The position numbers and the translations under genes were made by a program. This document shows positions 47,221 to 55,220 of a DNA stretch of 64,000 bases, piece by piece. Every line of letters starts with the position of its first letter. Within the stretch, counting starts at the first letter, position 1. Source of the DNA: Sinomonas terrae (GTDB lineage Bacteria; Actinomycetota; Actinomycetes; Actinomycetales; Micrococcaceae). The stretch covers positions 1,736,001-1,800,000 of the forward strand of contig NZ_JAKZBV010000001.1 of the NCBI RefSeq assembly GCF_022539255.1. The letters run 5' to 3'. The notes under the pieces are model-generated. The model saw nothing but the letters and a program-made list of their open reading frames with translations. It did no database searches and was not told where the DNA came from.

Positions 47221-48452
47221 GCGCGGCGACCGGAGCACGCCTCGAGGTCTCGCTTCCACAAGCAGGAGGCGGGCTGCGCCGCCACGAACTCAGAGCGGCC
47301 CGGGAGTGGTCCCGGCCTGAGGCGCCGATTCGGGCCCGAAAGGCCTATGCGGCAGCACACGTCGTTCCGCTCGTGGGGGCGGACAACACGCCGGGGGCCC
47401 CCGCGAGCCTCGATTGGGAGAGCACTCTCGCGTTCCGCCGAGAACTGTGGTCGTACGGCCTGGGAGTTGCTGACGCGATGGACACCGCCCAGCGCGGGAT
47501 GGGCCTCGACTGGACCGCGACCCAGGAGCTGATCACACGGGTCGGGGCGGAGGCGAGGACCGTGGCGATCGCCCGCCGCGGGGCCACCGCGGGCCTGTCC
47601 GTGCGGGACCTCGTCGCGTGTGGGGCGGGAACCGATCAGCTGGAGCTGGAAGCGGTTCCGGCGGGGCCAGCGGGAGTCGCGATGGCTCTTGAGGCCTACC
47701 GCGAGCAGTTGGCGGTCGTCGAGGACTCCGGGCCCAAGGCGATCATCATGGCATCGAGGGCCCTCGCTCGCGCCGCCACTGGTCCCGACGATTATCTTGG
47801 CGTGTATTCCGCGCTGCTCGAAGAGGCTCGGGAACCGGTGGTCCTCCATTGGCTCGGCACGATGTTCGACCCTGCGCTCGAGGGGTACTGGGGGAGCAGC
47901 GATGTCGCGTCTGCCACGCGCACTTTCCTTGAACTCGTGCACGCTCATGCGAAAAAGGTCGACGGCGTGAAGGTTTCACTGCTTGACGCCGAGCACGAGA
48001 AGGCCCTCCGGGCCGCGTTGCCGTCCGGAGTGCGCCTCTACACGGGTGACGACTTCAACTACCCCGAGCTCATCGACGGGGACGGCGAACGCCATTCGGA
48101 TGCCCTCTTGGGGATCTTCGCGGCCATCTATCCCGCGGCCTCGGCAGCGCTCCAGGCGTACGACGGCGGCCATGGCGGCGAGGCGAGGACCATTCTGGAC
48201 GGTACACGGGACTTGGGGCTCCACTTCTTCAGCGCCCCGACCTTCTACTACAAGACCGGAATCGCCTTCATGGCATGGCTCAATGGGCACCAGCCCGGCT
48301 TCCAGATGGTGGGCGGGCTCCAGTCCGGCCGGTCGGTCGTGCACCTCGCCCGGACGTTCGAGCTGGCCGACCGCGCCGGACTCCTCCGGGATCCAGAACT
48401 TGCGGTTCGTCGAATGTCCGCCTATCTCGAGGTCAACGGAGTAGCCCAGTGA
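47217..48452 (+). CDS. DUF993 protein, DapA-like TIM-barrel lyase/aldolase candidate
   Basis: The 411-aa product belongs to DUF993, distantly related to dihydrodipicolinate synthase. KVDGVKVSLLDAEHE places Lys252 where the DapA/N-acetylneuraminate-lyase family has its Schiff-base lysine, and RLYTGDDFNYPELI mirrors the following GDD loop. The tyrosine motif of DapA (YxxP) is not seen; PVVLHWLGTMFD occupies that region. This suggests a class I aldolase or dehydratase acting on a keto-sugar acid made by the preceding oxidoreductase. It overlaps both neighbours (GTGA at 47217; TGATG at 48450), so the three proteins are translationally coupled. Confidence 0.85.
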   Translation: MSAATGARLEVSLPQAGGGLRRHELRAAREWSRPEAPIRARKAYAAAHVVPLVGADNTPGAPASLDWESTLAFRRELWSYGLGVADAMDTAQRGMGLDWTATQELITRVGAEARTVAIARRGATAGLSVRDLVACGAGTDQLELEAVPAGPAGVAMALEAYREQLAVVEDSGPKAIIMASRALARAATGPDDYLGVYSALLEEAREPVVLHWLGTMFDPALEGYWGSSDVASATRTFLELVHAHAKKVDGVKVSLLDAEHEKALRAALPSGVRLYTGDDFNYPELIDGDGERHSDALLGIFAAIYPAASAALQAYDGGHGGEARTILDGTRDLGLHFFSAPTFYYKTGIAFMAWLNGHQPGFQMVGGLQSGRSVVHLARTFELADRAGLLRDPELAVRRMSAYLEVNGVAQ

Positions 48453-49291
48453 TGGCCGAGAGCAGCCGGCTGTCGCTCAACACGGCCACGACCAAGCGCT
48501 GGAGTCTGGAAGAGGCAGTGGACGGATGCGTGCGGGCGGGCATCCCTGCTATCGGGCCCTGGCGAGACAGGGTCCACGAGGCTGGCCTCGAGAGGGCAGC
48601 ATCGATGATCAGGGCCGCCGGGCTCGAGGTCTCGTCGCTCTGCCGCGGCGGTTTCCTGACCGCAGCCGACGCGGAGGGGCGTGAGGCGGCCCTCGCTGAC
48701 AATCGCACCGCCATCCTGGAGGCTGAGACGCTTGGTACGCGAGACCTCTACCTCGTCGTCGGTGGGCTACCCCGCGGATCGAAGGATGTGGTTGCAGCCA
48801 GGCAGCGTGTGGGGGAGCATCTCGCGGAGCTTGTCCCGTTCGCGCGCGACCACGGAGTGAGGATGCTCCTCGAGCCCCTGCATCCGATGTACGCCGCAGA
48901 TCGCGCCGTCGTGTCAACTCTGGGTCAAGCACTTGACATGGCTGCACCCTTCGATCCTGCGGACGTAGCCGTAGCCGTGGACACGTTCCACGTCTGGTGG
49001 GATCCGGAGCTCGCGGAGCAGATTGCGCGTGCGGGCCGGGAGCGGCGTCTCGCGTCCTATCAGGTCTGTGATTTCAACCTCCCCATCGCAGCGGACGCGC
49101 TTCTCTCGCGCGGCATGATGGGGGACGGCGTCATCGACTTTCCGACGATCACTGGTTGGGTCCGCGACGCAGGCTACGAAGGCCCCATCGAAGTGGAGAT
49201 CTTCAATCAGGAGGTCTGGGACACGGACGGGGACAAGACGCTGGCCGTCATGAAGGAACGGTACGAGGAGCTCGTGCTCCCGTACGCCTGA
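48452..49291 (+). CDS. Sugar phosphate isomerase/epimerase-like TIM-barrel protein
   Basis: A 279-aa xylose-isomerase-like TIM barrel (AP endonuclease family 2 fold). Metal-ligand candidates are Glu in MLLEPLHPMYAADR, Asp/His in VAVDTFHVWWDPE, Asp in CDFNLP and Glu in IEVEIFNQEVW. Relatives include inosose dehydratases, ketose epimerases and beta-eliminating deglycosidases. ATG 48452 shares its A with the DUF993 stop; GTG 48449 is the alternative. It is the last gene of the LacI-controlled operon. No transporter is adjacent. Confidence 0.87.
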   Translation: MAESSRLSLNTATTKRWSLEEAVDGCVRAGIPAIGPWRDRVHEAGLERAASMIRAAGLEVSSLCRGGFLTAADAEGREAALADNRTAILEAETLGTRDLYLVVGGLPRGSKDVVAARQRVGEHLAELVPFARDHGVRMLLEPLHPMYAADRAVVSTLGQALDMAAPFDPADVAVAVDTFHVWWDPELAEQIARAGRERRLASYQVCDFNLPIAADALLSRGMMGDGVIDFPTITGWVRDAGYEGPIEVEIFNQEVWDTDGDKTLAVMKERYEELVLPYA

Positions 49292-49353
49292 GCAGGGCTT
49301 CGTCCGGGCCTTGGGCAGGGTGCAACGGATATGAGATCGCCACGCAGAGCCAC

Positions 49354-49359
49354 TAGATT
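49354..49359 (+). promoter_or_regulatory. Predicted -10 box for leaderless ettA mRNA
   Basis: TAGATT ends seven bases before the ettA ATG, and no Shine-Dalgarno sequence lies between, so transcription would begin at or next to the start codon. No clear -35 is present. Confidence 0.45.
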
Positions 49360-49366
49360 AGACGGC

Positions 49367-51049
49367 ATGGCGGAATTCATCTACACCATGACCAAGGCCC
49401 GGAAAGCCGTTGGCGACAAGGTGATCCTCGACGACGTCAGCATGTCGTTCTTTCCCGGTGCCAAGATCGGTGTCGTGGGTCCGAACGGCGCTGGCAAGTC
49501 GACCATTCTGAAGATCATGGCGGGGCTCGACACCCCGTCCAATGGCGAGGCCCGGCTCTCCCCGGGCTACAGCGTCGGTATCCTGCTCCAGGAACCGCCG
49601 CTCAACGAGGAGAAGACGGTCCTCGGGAACGTTCAGGAGGGCGTAGGCGAGATCTACGCCAAGATCCAACGGTTCAACGAGATCTCCGAGGAGATGGCGA
49701 ACCCTGACGCCGACTACGACTCGCTTCTGGGCGAGATGGGCAAGCTCCAGGAAGCGATCGACACCGCGGACGCGTGGGACCTCGATTCCCAGCTAGAGCA
49801 GGCTATGGATGCGCTCCGCTGCCCGCCGCCTGACGCGGATGTGCGCGTGCTCTCGGGCGGTGAGCGCCGGCGCGTCGCGTTGTGCAAGCTTCTGCTTCAG
49901 AAGCCTGACCTCCTGCTCCTCGACGAGCCGACCAACCACCTTGACGCCGAGAGCGTTCAGTGGCTCGAGCAGCACCTCGCGAGCTACCCGGGCGCTGTGC
50001 TCGCCGTTACCCACGATCGCTACTTCCTCGACCACGTCGCGGAGTGGATCTGTGAGGTGGACCGCGGCCGGCTATACCCCTACGAGGGGAACTATTCGAC
50101 CTACCTCGAGAAGAAGCGGGCCCGTCTCGAAGTGCAGGGCAAGAAGGATGCCAAGCTCGCGAAGCGTCTCGCCGACGAACTCGACTGGGTTCGCTCGAAC
50201 GCGAAGGGTCGCCAGACCAAGTCGAAGGCTCGTCTGGCACGCTACGAGGAGATGGCCGCGGAGGCCGAGCGCACCCGCAAGCTGGACTTCGAGGAGATTC
50301 AGATCCCGCCGGGCCCGAGGCTCGGCCAGATGGTCATCGAGGCGACCAGCCTGAAGAAGGGCTTCGGTGACCGGACGCTCATCGAGGGCCTTTCGTTCTC
50401 CCTCCCGCGGAACGGCATCGTCGGCGTGATCGGACCCAACGGCGTCGGCAAGACCACGCTCTTCAAGACGATCGTCGGACTCGAGCCCCTCGACGGAGGC
50501 GACCTCAAGGTCGGCGACTCGGTGAAGATCTCGTACGTCGATCAGACTCGCGGGGGGATCGACCCCAACAAGTCGCTCTGGGAGGTCGTCTCCGATGGAC
50601 TCGACCACATTCAGGTCGGGCAGGTCGAGATGCCGTCCCGCGCCTACGTCTCCGCGTTCGGCTTCAAGGGACCGGACCAGCAGAAGAAGGCCGGCGTCCT
50701 CTCCGGCGGGGAGCGCAACCGCCTGAACCTCGCGCTGACCCTCAAGCAGGGCGGGAACCTCCTGCTCCTCGACGAGCCCACGAACGACCTTGATGTCGAG
50801 ACGTTGGCCAGCCTCGAGAACGCGTTGCTGGAGTTCCCGGGCTGCGCCGTCGTCGTCTCCCACGACCGCTGGTTCCTGGATCGCGTGGCGACCCACATCC
50901 TCGCCTACGAGGGAAGCGAGGAGGACGAGTCGAAGTGGTACTGGTTCGAGGGCAACTTCGAGTCGTACGAACAGAACAAGGTCGAACGCCTCGGCCCGGA
51001 TGCGGCAGCCCCCCACCGCGTGACTCACCGGAAGCTCACGCGCGACTAA
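49367..51049 (+). CDS. ettA: Energy-dependent translational throttle protein EttA (ABC-F ATPase)
   Basis: EttA binds the ribosomal E site and gates the first elongation step according to ATP/ADP. The 560-aa protein has two ABC domains: Walker A GPNGAGKST and GPNGVGKTT, signature LSGGERRRVALCKLLL and LSGGERNRLNLAL, and Walker B LLLLDEPTNHLD and LLLLDEPTNDLD. The arm and linker typical of EttA lie between them (about 95-130 and 240-300). No membrane segments are present. ATG 49367 gives the family start MAEFIYTM. A large stem-loop follows. Confidence 0.95.
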   Translation: MAEFIYTMTKARKAVGDKVILDDVSMSFFPGAKIGVVGPNGAGKSTILKIMAGLDTPSNGEARLSPGYSVGILLQEPPLNEEKTVLGNVQEGVGEIYAKIQRFNEISEEMANPDADYDSLLGEMGKLQEAIDTADAWDLDSQLEQAMDALRCPPPDADVRVLSGGERRRVALCKLLLQKPDLLLLDEPTNHLDAESVQWLEQHLASYPGAVLAVTHDRYFLDHVAEWICEVDRGRLYPYEGNYSTYLEKKRARLEVQGKKDAKLAKRLADELDWVRSNAKGRQTKSKARLARYEEMAAEAERTRKLDFEEIQIPPGPRLGQMVIEATSLKKGFGDRTLIEGLSFSLPRNGIVGVIGPNGVGKTTLFKTIVGLEPLDGGDLKVGDSVKISYVDQTRGGIDPNKSLWEVVSDGLDHIQVGQVEMPSRAYVSAFGFKGPDQQKKAGVLSGGERNRLNLALTLKQGGNLLLLDEPTNDLDVETLASLENALLEFPGCAVVVSHDRWFLDRVATHILAYEGSEEDESKWYWFEGNFESYEQNKVERLGPDAAAPHRVTHRKLTRD

Positions 51050-51079
51050 AGCCCCCTCGCTGGGACTGAGTCCCCTGAT

Positions 51080-51124
51080 CAATGGTCACCTTCCGCGGCC
51101 AGCGGCCCTGGAAGGTGACCATTG
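51080..51124. terminator. Stem-loop between convergent ettA and tesB
   Basis: CAATGGTCACCTTCC pairs perfectly over 15 bp with GGAAGGTGACCATTG around a loop of 15 nt that can itself pair (GCGGCC/GGCC). It has no T-run but sits between convergent genes. Confidence 0.75.
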
Positions 51125-51128
51125 GCGT

Positions 51129-52019
51129 CTAGGGAACCGGGATCCGGACCATCCCCTCCTGACCCACGGTCGCGACATGCACTCCGTCACGTGTGAAGAT
51201 CCTTCCCACTCCGAGTCCTCGGGCGCCATGCGCGCTCGGGGACTCTTGGACGTAGAGGAGCCACTCATCGACACGGACCGGGCGATGCCACCACATCGCG
51301 TGATCCAGGCTCGCGATGTTCAGTTCGGGCGTCACCCAGCTGAGGCCGTGACGTCGCAGGACGGGCTCGAGGACCGTGTAGTCGCTCGCATAGGCGAGGG
51401 CCGCCCGGTGGAGCCGGTCGTCGTCGGGCATGGGACCGATCGTCTTCATCCAGACGGCATTCCGGGCCACGTGGTCGCCTGACGCGGAGATGTAGAGGGC
51501 AGGATCGACGTGGCGGACGTCGAACGGCCGGTCGAACGCCCAGTATTGCGCCACCGGGTGGTCGATCGAGCCCAGCAGGTCGGCGGTGCTCGGCAGGGAT
51601 TCCGGCTCCGGCAGCCCTGCGGGCATCTCGGACTGATGGTCAACGCCAACCGACTCGGTCTGGAAGGAGGCGATCATCGACAGGATGGGCACCCCGTCCT
51701 GATACGCGTGGACCTGACGTGCCGAGAAGGAGCGCCCGTCCCGAAGCCGCTCGACCCCGAACGTGATGGACTTGTCGGCGTCCCCTGGCCGCAGGAAGTA
51801 GCCGTGCATCGAGTGGACGACGCGGTCCTCGGGAACGGTCCGGGTGGCAGCCATGAGGCTCTGGGCCAGGACTTGGCCGCCGAAGACCCGGTGCCGCGGT
51901 TGTCGCTCGCTCGGTCCCACGAAGATGTCCTTGTCGGTGCGAGCACCGCCCAGATTGTCGAGGTCGAGCAGTGTCAGCAGCGTGTCCGTGGGGCCGGACG
52001 GGCGGGCGGTCGACGTCAT
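51129..52019 (-). CDS. tesB: Acyl-CoA thioesterase II
   Basis: TesB hydrolyses medium/long acyl-CoA to free acid and CoA. The 296-aa double-hotdog protein has RVFGGQVLAQSLMAA and HSMHGYFLRPGD in the first hotdog, and the second-hotdog motifs ASLDHAMWWHRP (catalytic Asp) and SPSAHGARGLGVGRIF-like SxxAxxxRG. The start is the minus-strand ATG at 52019. It diverges from a 4HBT thioesterase gene across 94 bp, giving two unrelated thioesterase types side by side. Confidence 0.93.
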   Translation of the reverse strand: MTSTARPSGPTDTLLTLLDLDNLGGARTDKDIFVGPSERQPRHRVFGGQVLAQSLMAATRTVPEDRVVHSMHGYFLRPGDADKSITFGVERLRDGRSFSARQVHAYQDGVPILSMIASFQTESVGVDHQSEMPAGLPEPESLPSTADLLGSIDHPVAQYWAFDRPFDVRHVDPALYISASGDHVARNAVWMKTIGPMPDDDRLHRAALAYASDYTVLEPVLRRHGLSWVTPELNIASLDHAMWWHRPVRVDEWLLYVQESPSAHGARGLGVGRIFTRDGVHVATVGQEGMVRIPVP

Positions 52020-52113
52020 GCCTCGACACTAGACGCGCCTGTAGGAAGCCAACAACCCGACGCGGGGCGACGCCGGTTCGCGGCGCGGAAGCCGCGAGGG
52101 GGAAGATGGAAGT

Positions 52114-52686
52114 ATGCCTGCTGCTTACCAATTCCCACTTCAGCTGCGTTTCGGCGATGTGGACTCGTACGGGCACGTCAACAACGTGCGCTTCCTGCAG
52201 TTCCTCGAGGACGCCCGTGTCCACTGGCTCCGCGAACCGCTTCCCGAGGGAGTCGGGGGCTTCGGCAGCGCATCCGGCCGAGGGGGCGGTACAGAGTCCA
52301 CGATGTTCGACTACGTGACCGCGGAGAACTTCACCCTCGTCGGGCGGCATGAGATCGAGTACCTCGCCCCCCTCCTGTACCGGCCGGCGCCCATCGCGGT
52401 GAACCTCTGGATGACGAGGCTCGGCGGATCCAGCTTCGACCTCGGCTACTCGGTTGCAGAGCCGGACGGCAGTGCGATCTACGCCTACGCCTCGACGTCA
52501 ATGGTCCTCGTCAGCCGCTCGACGGGCCTCCCGGTCCGTCTCCCAGCAGGGCTTCGGGAGGCCTTCGGACATTATTCCGGCCCCGCGGTGCCGTTCCGCA
52601 GGCGGCCGCCATTGCCCGCTGAGGTCACAGCCGGCGCCCCGGGAGCGGCCACCGCTGGAACGTCCGCAAACGGAGGCGCAGCGTGA
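52114..52686 (+). CDS. Acyl-CoA thioesterase, 4-hydroxybenzoyl-CoA thioesterase type
   Basis: A 190-aa single-hotdog protein. The family active-site motif is RFGDVDSYGHVNNVRFLQFL, with the catalytic Asp in FGDVD; HEIEYLAPLLYRPAPIAV and FDLGYSV follow. The last 30 residues are Ala/Gly/Pro-rich and probably disordered. Its substrate is unknown. ATG 52114 follows GAGGGGG. It overlaps the next gene by four bases (GTGA), linking it to an unknown protein. Confidence 0.88.
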   Translation: MPAAYQFPLQLRFGDVDSYGHVNNVRFLQFLEDARVHWLREPLPEGVGGFGSASGRGGGTESTMFDYVTAENFTLVGRHEIEYLAPLLYRPAPIAVNLWMTRLGGSSFDLGYSVAEPDGSAIYAYASTSMVLVSRSTGLPVRLPAGLREAFGHYSGPAVPFRRRPPLPAEVTAGAPGAATAGTSANGGAA

Positions 52687-53354
52687 GCGCCGCCGATCTC
52701 CAGACGGTTCTTGACCTCGGCGATCGCGAGGCCGTCGCCGACCTTCGCACCTTTCTCGCCCGGGCCAGGGCCATCGATCCAGCCGGCGCCATCAGGCTTC
52801 AGGCCGTCGGCACGGTCCTTGCCATGTACGTGTGCGTCTTGCGGCCACGCATGCTGGGCGAGCGTACACCGACGGTGCTCGGCATGCGGGCGATGCCCCT
52901 CGCAAGAGCGGCCGACGTCGACACCACAGTGCCCATGGCATCCGTCGCGGACCGACTCGCGCGCCTCGCCGACGACGGAACGCTCCTCGACGTCCCGCCG
53001 TCGTCCGTCCACGTGCCTTGGGCGGCGGTGACGCCGCCGCGCGGCCCTTGGTCCCCGATAGGAGAGGTTCCGGCCGAAGTCCTGGCCGCCGCGGCCGCCG
53101 GCGGCATGGCCGAGGTGGCAGCGATGGTTCCAGAGCAGCCGGGAGCGGCGATGGTCGACGGCGCACGGGCCGCCGTGTGGGGGAGAGAGGTCGACGGCGC
53201 CGATGGGCTGCCAGCCGGCGCCGCCTTCGCAGCGGAGGCGCTCGGCTTCCTGCGCCCCACCGAATCACTCGGGATGTTCGAGTCGGGACCGTGGCTGCGG
53301 ATCAGCTCGCTCCGCGGGCATGTACTGTGCCGTGTGCCGGGCAGCAGGGGTTGA
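52683..53354 (+). CDS. Conserved hypothetical protein, 223 aa
   Basis: I do not recognise a named family. The soluble Ala/Val-rich protein begins SAADLQTVLDLGDREAVADL and ends with WLRISSLRGHVLCRVPG. The single-copy segment VPWAAVTPPRGPWSPIGEVP is Pro/Trp-rich. There is no signal peptide or membrane span, and Cys are few. Coupling to the hotdog thioesterase by a GTGA overlap suggests a shared transcript. It converges on glbO with 15 bp between and no terminator. Confidence 0.75.
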   Translation: MSAADLQTVLDLGDREAVADLRTFLARARAIDPAGAIRLQAVGTVLAMYVCVLRPRMLGERTPTVLGMRAMPLARAADVDTTVPMASVADRLARLADDGTLLDVPPSSVHVPWAAVTPPRGPWSPIGEVPAEVLAAAAAGGMAEVAAMVPEQPGAAMVDGARAAVWGREVDGADGLPAGAAFAAEALGFLRPTESLGMFESGPWLRISSLRGHVLCRVPGSRG

Positions 53355-53369
53355 GCTGCCCCGGGCGGG

Positions 53370-53825
53370 TCAGTAGTCGAACGTGTTGACGAGGGAGTGG
53401 GCGGCTCGCTCGAGGTAGTCCCAGAGGGTGGCCTCGTGGAGCGGCGAGAGGTGAAGCGCGTCCACACCTGCACGCATGTGGTGCAGCCACCTGTCACGGG
53501 CCTCGGGGTTGACTTTGAAAGGCACGTGGCGCATGCGGAGGCGGGGGTGGCCGCGCTCTTGGCTGTAGGTGCCCGGGCCGCCCCAATACTGCTCGAGGAA
53601 CATCGTCAGCCGCCTCCGGGCCGGGCCCAAGTCCTGTTCGGGATACATCGGACGCAGCACGGGATCCTCGGCGACGCCCTCGTAGAACACGTCCACGAGC
53701 TTGACGAACGCCTCGTGTCCACCGATCTCCGCGTAGAACGTGTTCGCGTAGTCCTCTTGGGCGAACGGGTCGTTCACCTTGAGCAGGTTCCTGCGGGCCA
53801 GACCCTCGCCCTGATTCTCGGTCAC
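53370..53825 (-). CDS. glbO: Group II truncated haemoglobin (GlbO type)
   Basis: A 151-aa haem protein that matches M. tuberculosis GlbO across its length. B10 Tyr48 (DVFYEGV), CD1 Tyr61 (RPMYPE), the proximal F8 His100 (HPRLRMRHVPF) and G8 Trp113 (ARDRWLHHM) are all present. GlbO binds oxygen tightly and acts in peroxide/NO chemistry rather than storage. I chose GTG 53825 over the long upstream frame that reads through the mscS-like gene. It is the last gene of the pepN-osmC-mscS-glbO run. Confidence 0.93.
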   Translation of the reverse strand: MTENQGEGLARRNLLKVNDPFAQEDYANTFYAEIGGHEAFVKLVDVFYEGVAEDPVLRPMYPEQDLGPARRRLTMFLEQYWGGPGTYSQERGHPRLRMRHVPFKVNPEARDRWLHHMRAGVDALHLSPLHEATLWDYLERAAHSLVNTFDY

Positions 53826-53889
53826 TGGCGTGAGCCGTCCTTCCTCGTGCTGTCCTCGGTCTACCGTAGCCCTTTGCGGGGCGGGGGCG

Positions 53890-54681
53890 TCATTCGGCGG
53901 CGCGCTGGCCCTGTGCATCCGGCTTGGTCGCGGCGGGGGTGGGACCTGTCGCGGTGCTGGGGGCGGGTCCAGCCGCAGCAGGAAGGTAGGAGCCCTGGGA
54001 ACGGTTCCCCACGCGGAGGATCTCGCCATTGCGCAAGTACCAGATCGCGCCGTCCTCCGCGCGGACCCGAGTAATGCGAAGGCCAACGCTCTCTACGGTC
54101 CCGACCACCTCGCCGGCACCGAGCTCGATCACGTCGCCGATGCCGAACTGGTCCTCAAGTGTGAGGAAGATCCCTGAGAGAAAGTCGCGGATGAGCTGCT
54201 GGGCGCCGAAGGCGACCGCGACGCCGAGGATGCCGACGCTGGTCAGGAGCGGCGCGATATCGACCCCGAAGGCCTTGAGCACATAGATGAGCACGATCGT
54301 CGTGATGACAACGACGACCACGGAGTTCAGGAGCGAACCGATCGTCTTGGCGCGCTGAGCCCGCCGTTCGGAATCCAACGCCCTGAGCGCAGGGGCCGCC
54401 CACCGAAACAGGCGGCGCTTGGTCAGCTGGGAACCCGCGAGAACCCGCCTGACGACCTGCCGGATGAGGAACGACGCCGCGAGCCATACGAGGAGGCCGA
54501 CGCCTATGGCAATGGCCACCTGCAGGAGAGTCGAGTTGAACGTGTTGACGGCGGTATTGAGCTCGGCCGTGGTCAGGTGTGGCAGCGGAGAGCCTGTGGC
54601 AGACGGCGTCGGGGTCGGCGTAGGCGTGGGCGACGCCGTGGCGGTGGGTGTGGTCAGGGGCATACGCAGAGCGAACTGCAC
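53890..54681 (-). CDS. MscS-family mechanosensitive channel protein
   Basis: A 263-aa membrane protein. A Pro/Thr repeat lead (TPTATASPTPTPTPTPS) precedes three membrane spans at about 50-72, 115-140 and 142-165. The pore-lining helix and beta domain are recognisable as GILGVAVAFGAQQLIRDFLS followed by GIFLTLEDQFGIGDVIEL, then VGTVESVGLRITRVR. The C-terminal vestibule domain is short, with an Ala/Pro/Thr tail. GAGGAGG ten bases before GTG 54681 supports the start; ATG 54663 is alternative. Confidence 0.9.
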   Translation of the reverse strand: MQFALRMPLTTPTATASPTPTPTPTPSATGSPLPHLTTAELNTAVNTFNSTLLQVAIAIGVGLLVWLAASFLIRQVVRRVLAGSQLTKRRLFRWAAPALRALDSERRAQRAKTIGSLLNSVVVVVITTIVLIYVLKAFGVDIAPLLTSVGILGVAVAFGAQQLIRDFLSGIFLTLEDQFGIGDVIELGAGEVVGTVESVGLRITRVRAEDGAIWYLRNGEILRVGNRSQGSYLPAAAGPAPSTATGPTPAATKPDAQGQRAAE

Positions 54682-54748
54682 AGTCCGTGTGCCTCCTCAG
54701 CTGGGGGGGAAGTGGGTTGCTTTCCACCCTAGCGAGGTTTGCTGGACG

Positions 54749-55216
54749 TCAGGGAAACGTCGGTTCGGCGTGGACCGGAAAGTTCACAGAACGTGCGATG
54801 AAACACAGATGGTGAGCCTCCTCGTGGAGAGAGTCCGCGAGCTCGCGCTGACTATCGTCGGCGAGTTCCACCCGGGGGTGCAGCACCGCTTCCGTGAACT
54901 CCCCGCTGCCGTCCCGATTCAGTCGCATTGTCCCCACGGCCGAATCGCTGTAACCCGTCACAGTGAGTCCATGGTTCACCGCCACGTGGAGGTACGAGAG
55001 CATGTGGCACTGCGAGAGGGCGGCCAACAGCAGCTGCTCGGGATTGAACCGGTCTCTGTCGCCGCGGAACGATGGGTCTGCCGAGCCCGGGAGGGTCGGC
55101 AGGCCCGGGAGGGCGATGTCGTGCTCTCGCCCGTACTCGCGGTACCCCGACGTGCCCGTCCCCCGATTTCCCGTCCACGTGACGGTCACGCTGTAGTGGT
55201 GCTCGCCGAGGGCCAT
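54749..55216 (-). CDS. OsmC-family peroxidase
   Basis: A 155-aa hydroperoxide reductase of the OsmC/Ohr superfamily. The two active-site Cys are C70 (LAALSQCHMLSYL) and C138 (EEAHHLCFIARSVNFPV), and the family Arg/Glu are in the first strand region. The SQCHMLSYLHV motif places it with the YhfA-like OsmC group rather than Ohr. It begins four bases after the pepN stop, on the same transcript, and is followed by the MscS-like gene. Confidence 0.9.
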   Translation of the reverse strand: MALGEHHYSVTVTWTGNRGTGTSGYREYGREHDIALPGLPTLPGSADPSFRGDRDRFNPEQLLLAALSQCHMLSYLHVAVNHGLTVTGYSDSAVGTMRLNRDGSGEFTEAVLHPRVELADDSQRELADSLHEEAHHLCFIARSVNFPVHAEPTFP

Positions 55217-55220
55217 GGGG

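Noticed and set aside
53302..53497. Small minus-strand frames in the gap between the 52683 gene and glbO
   Set aside because: They overlap two genes with better support, and the gap between the stops is only 15 bp.
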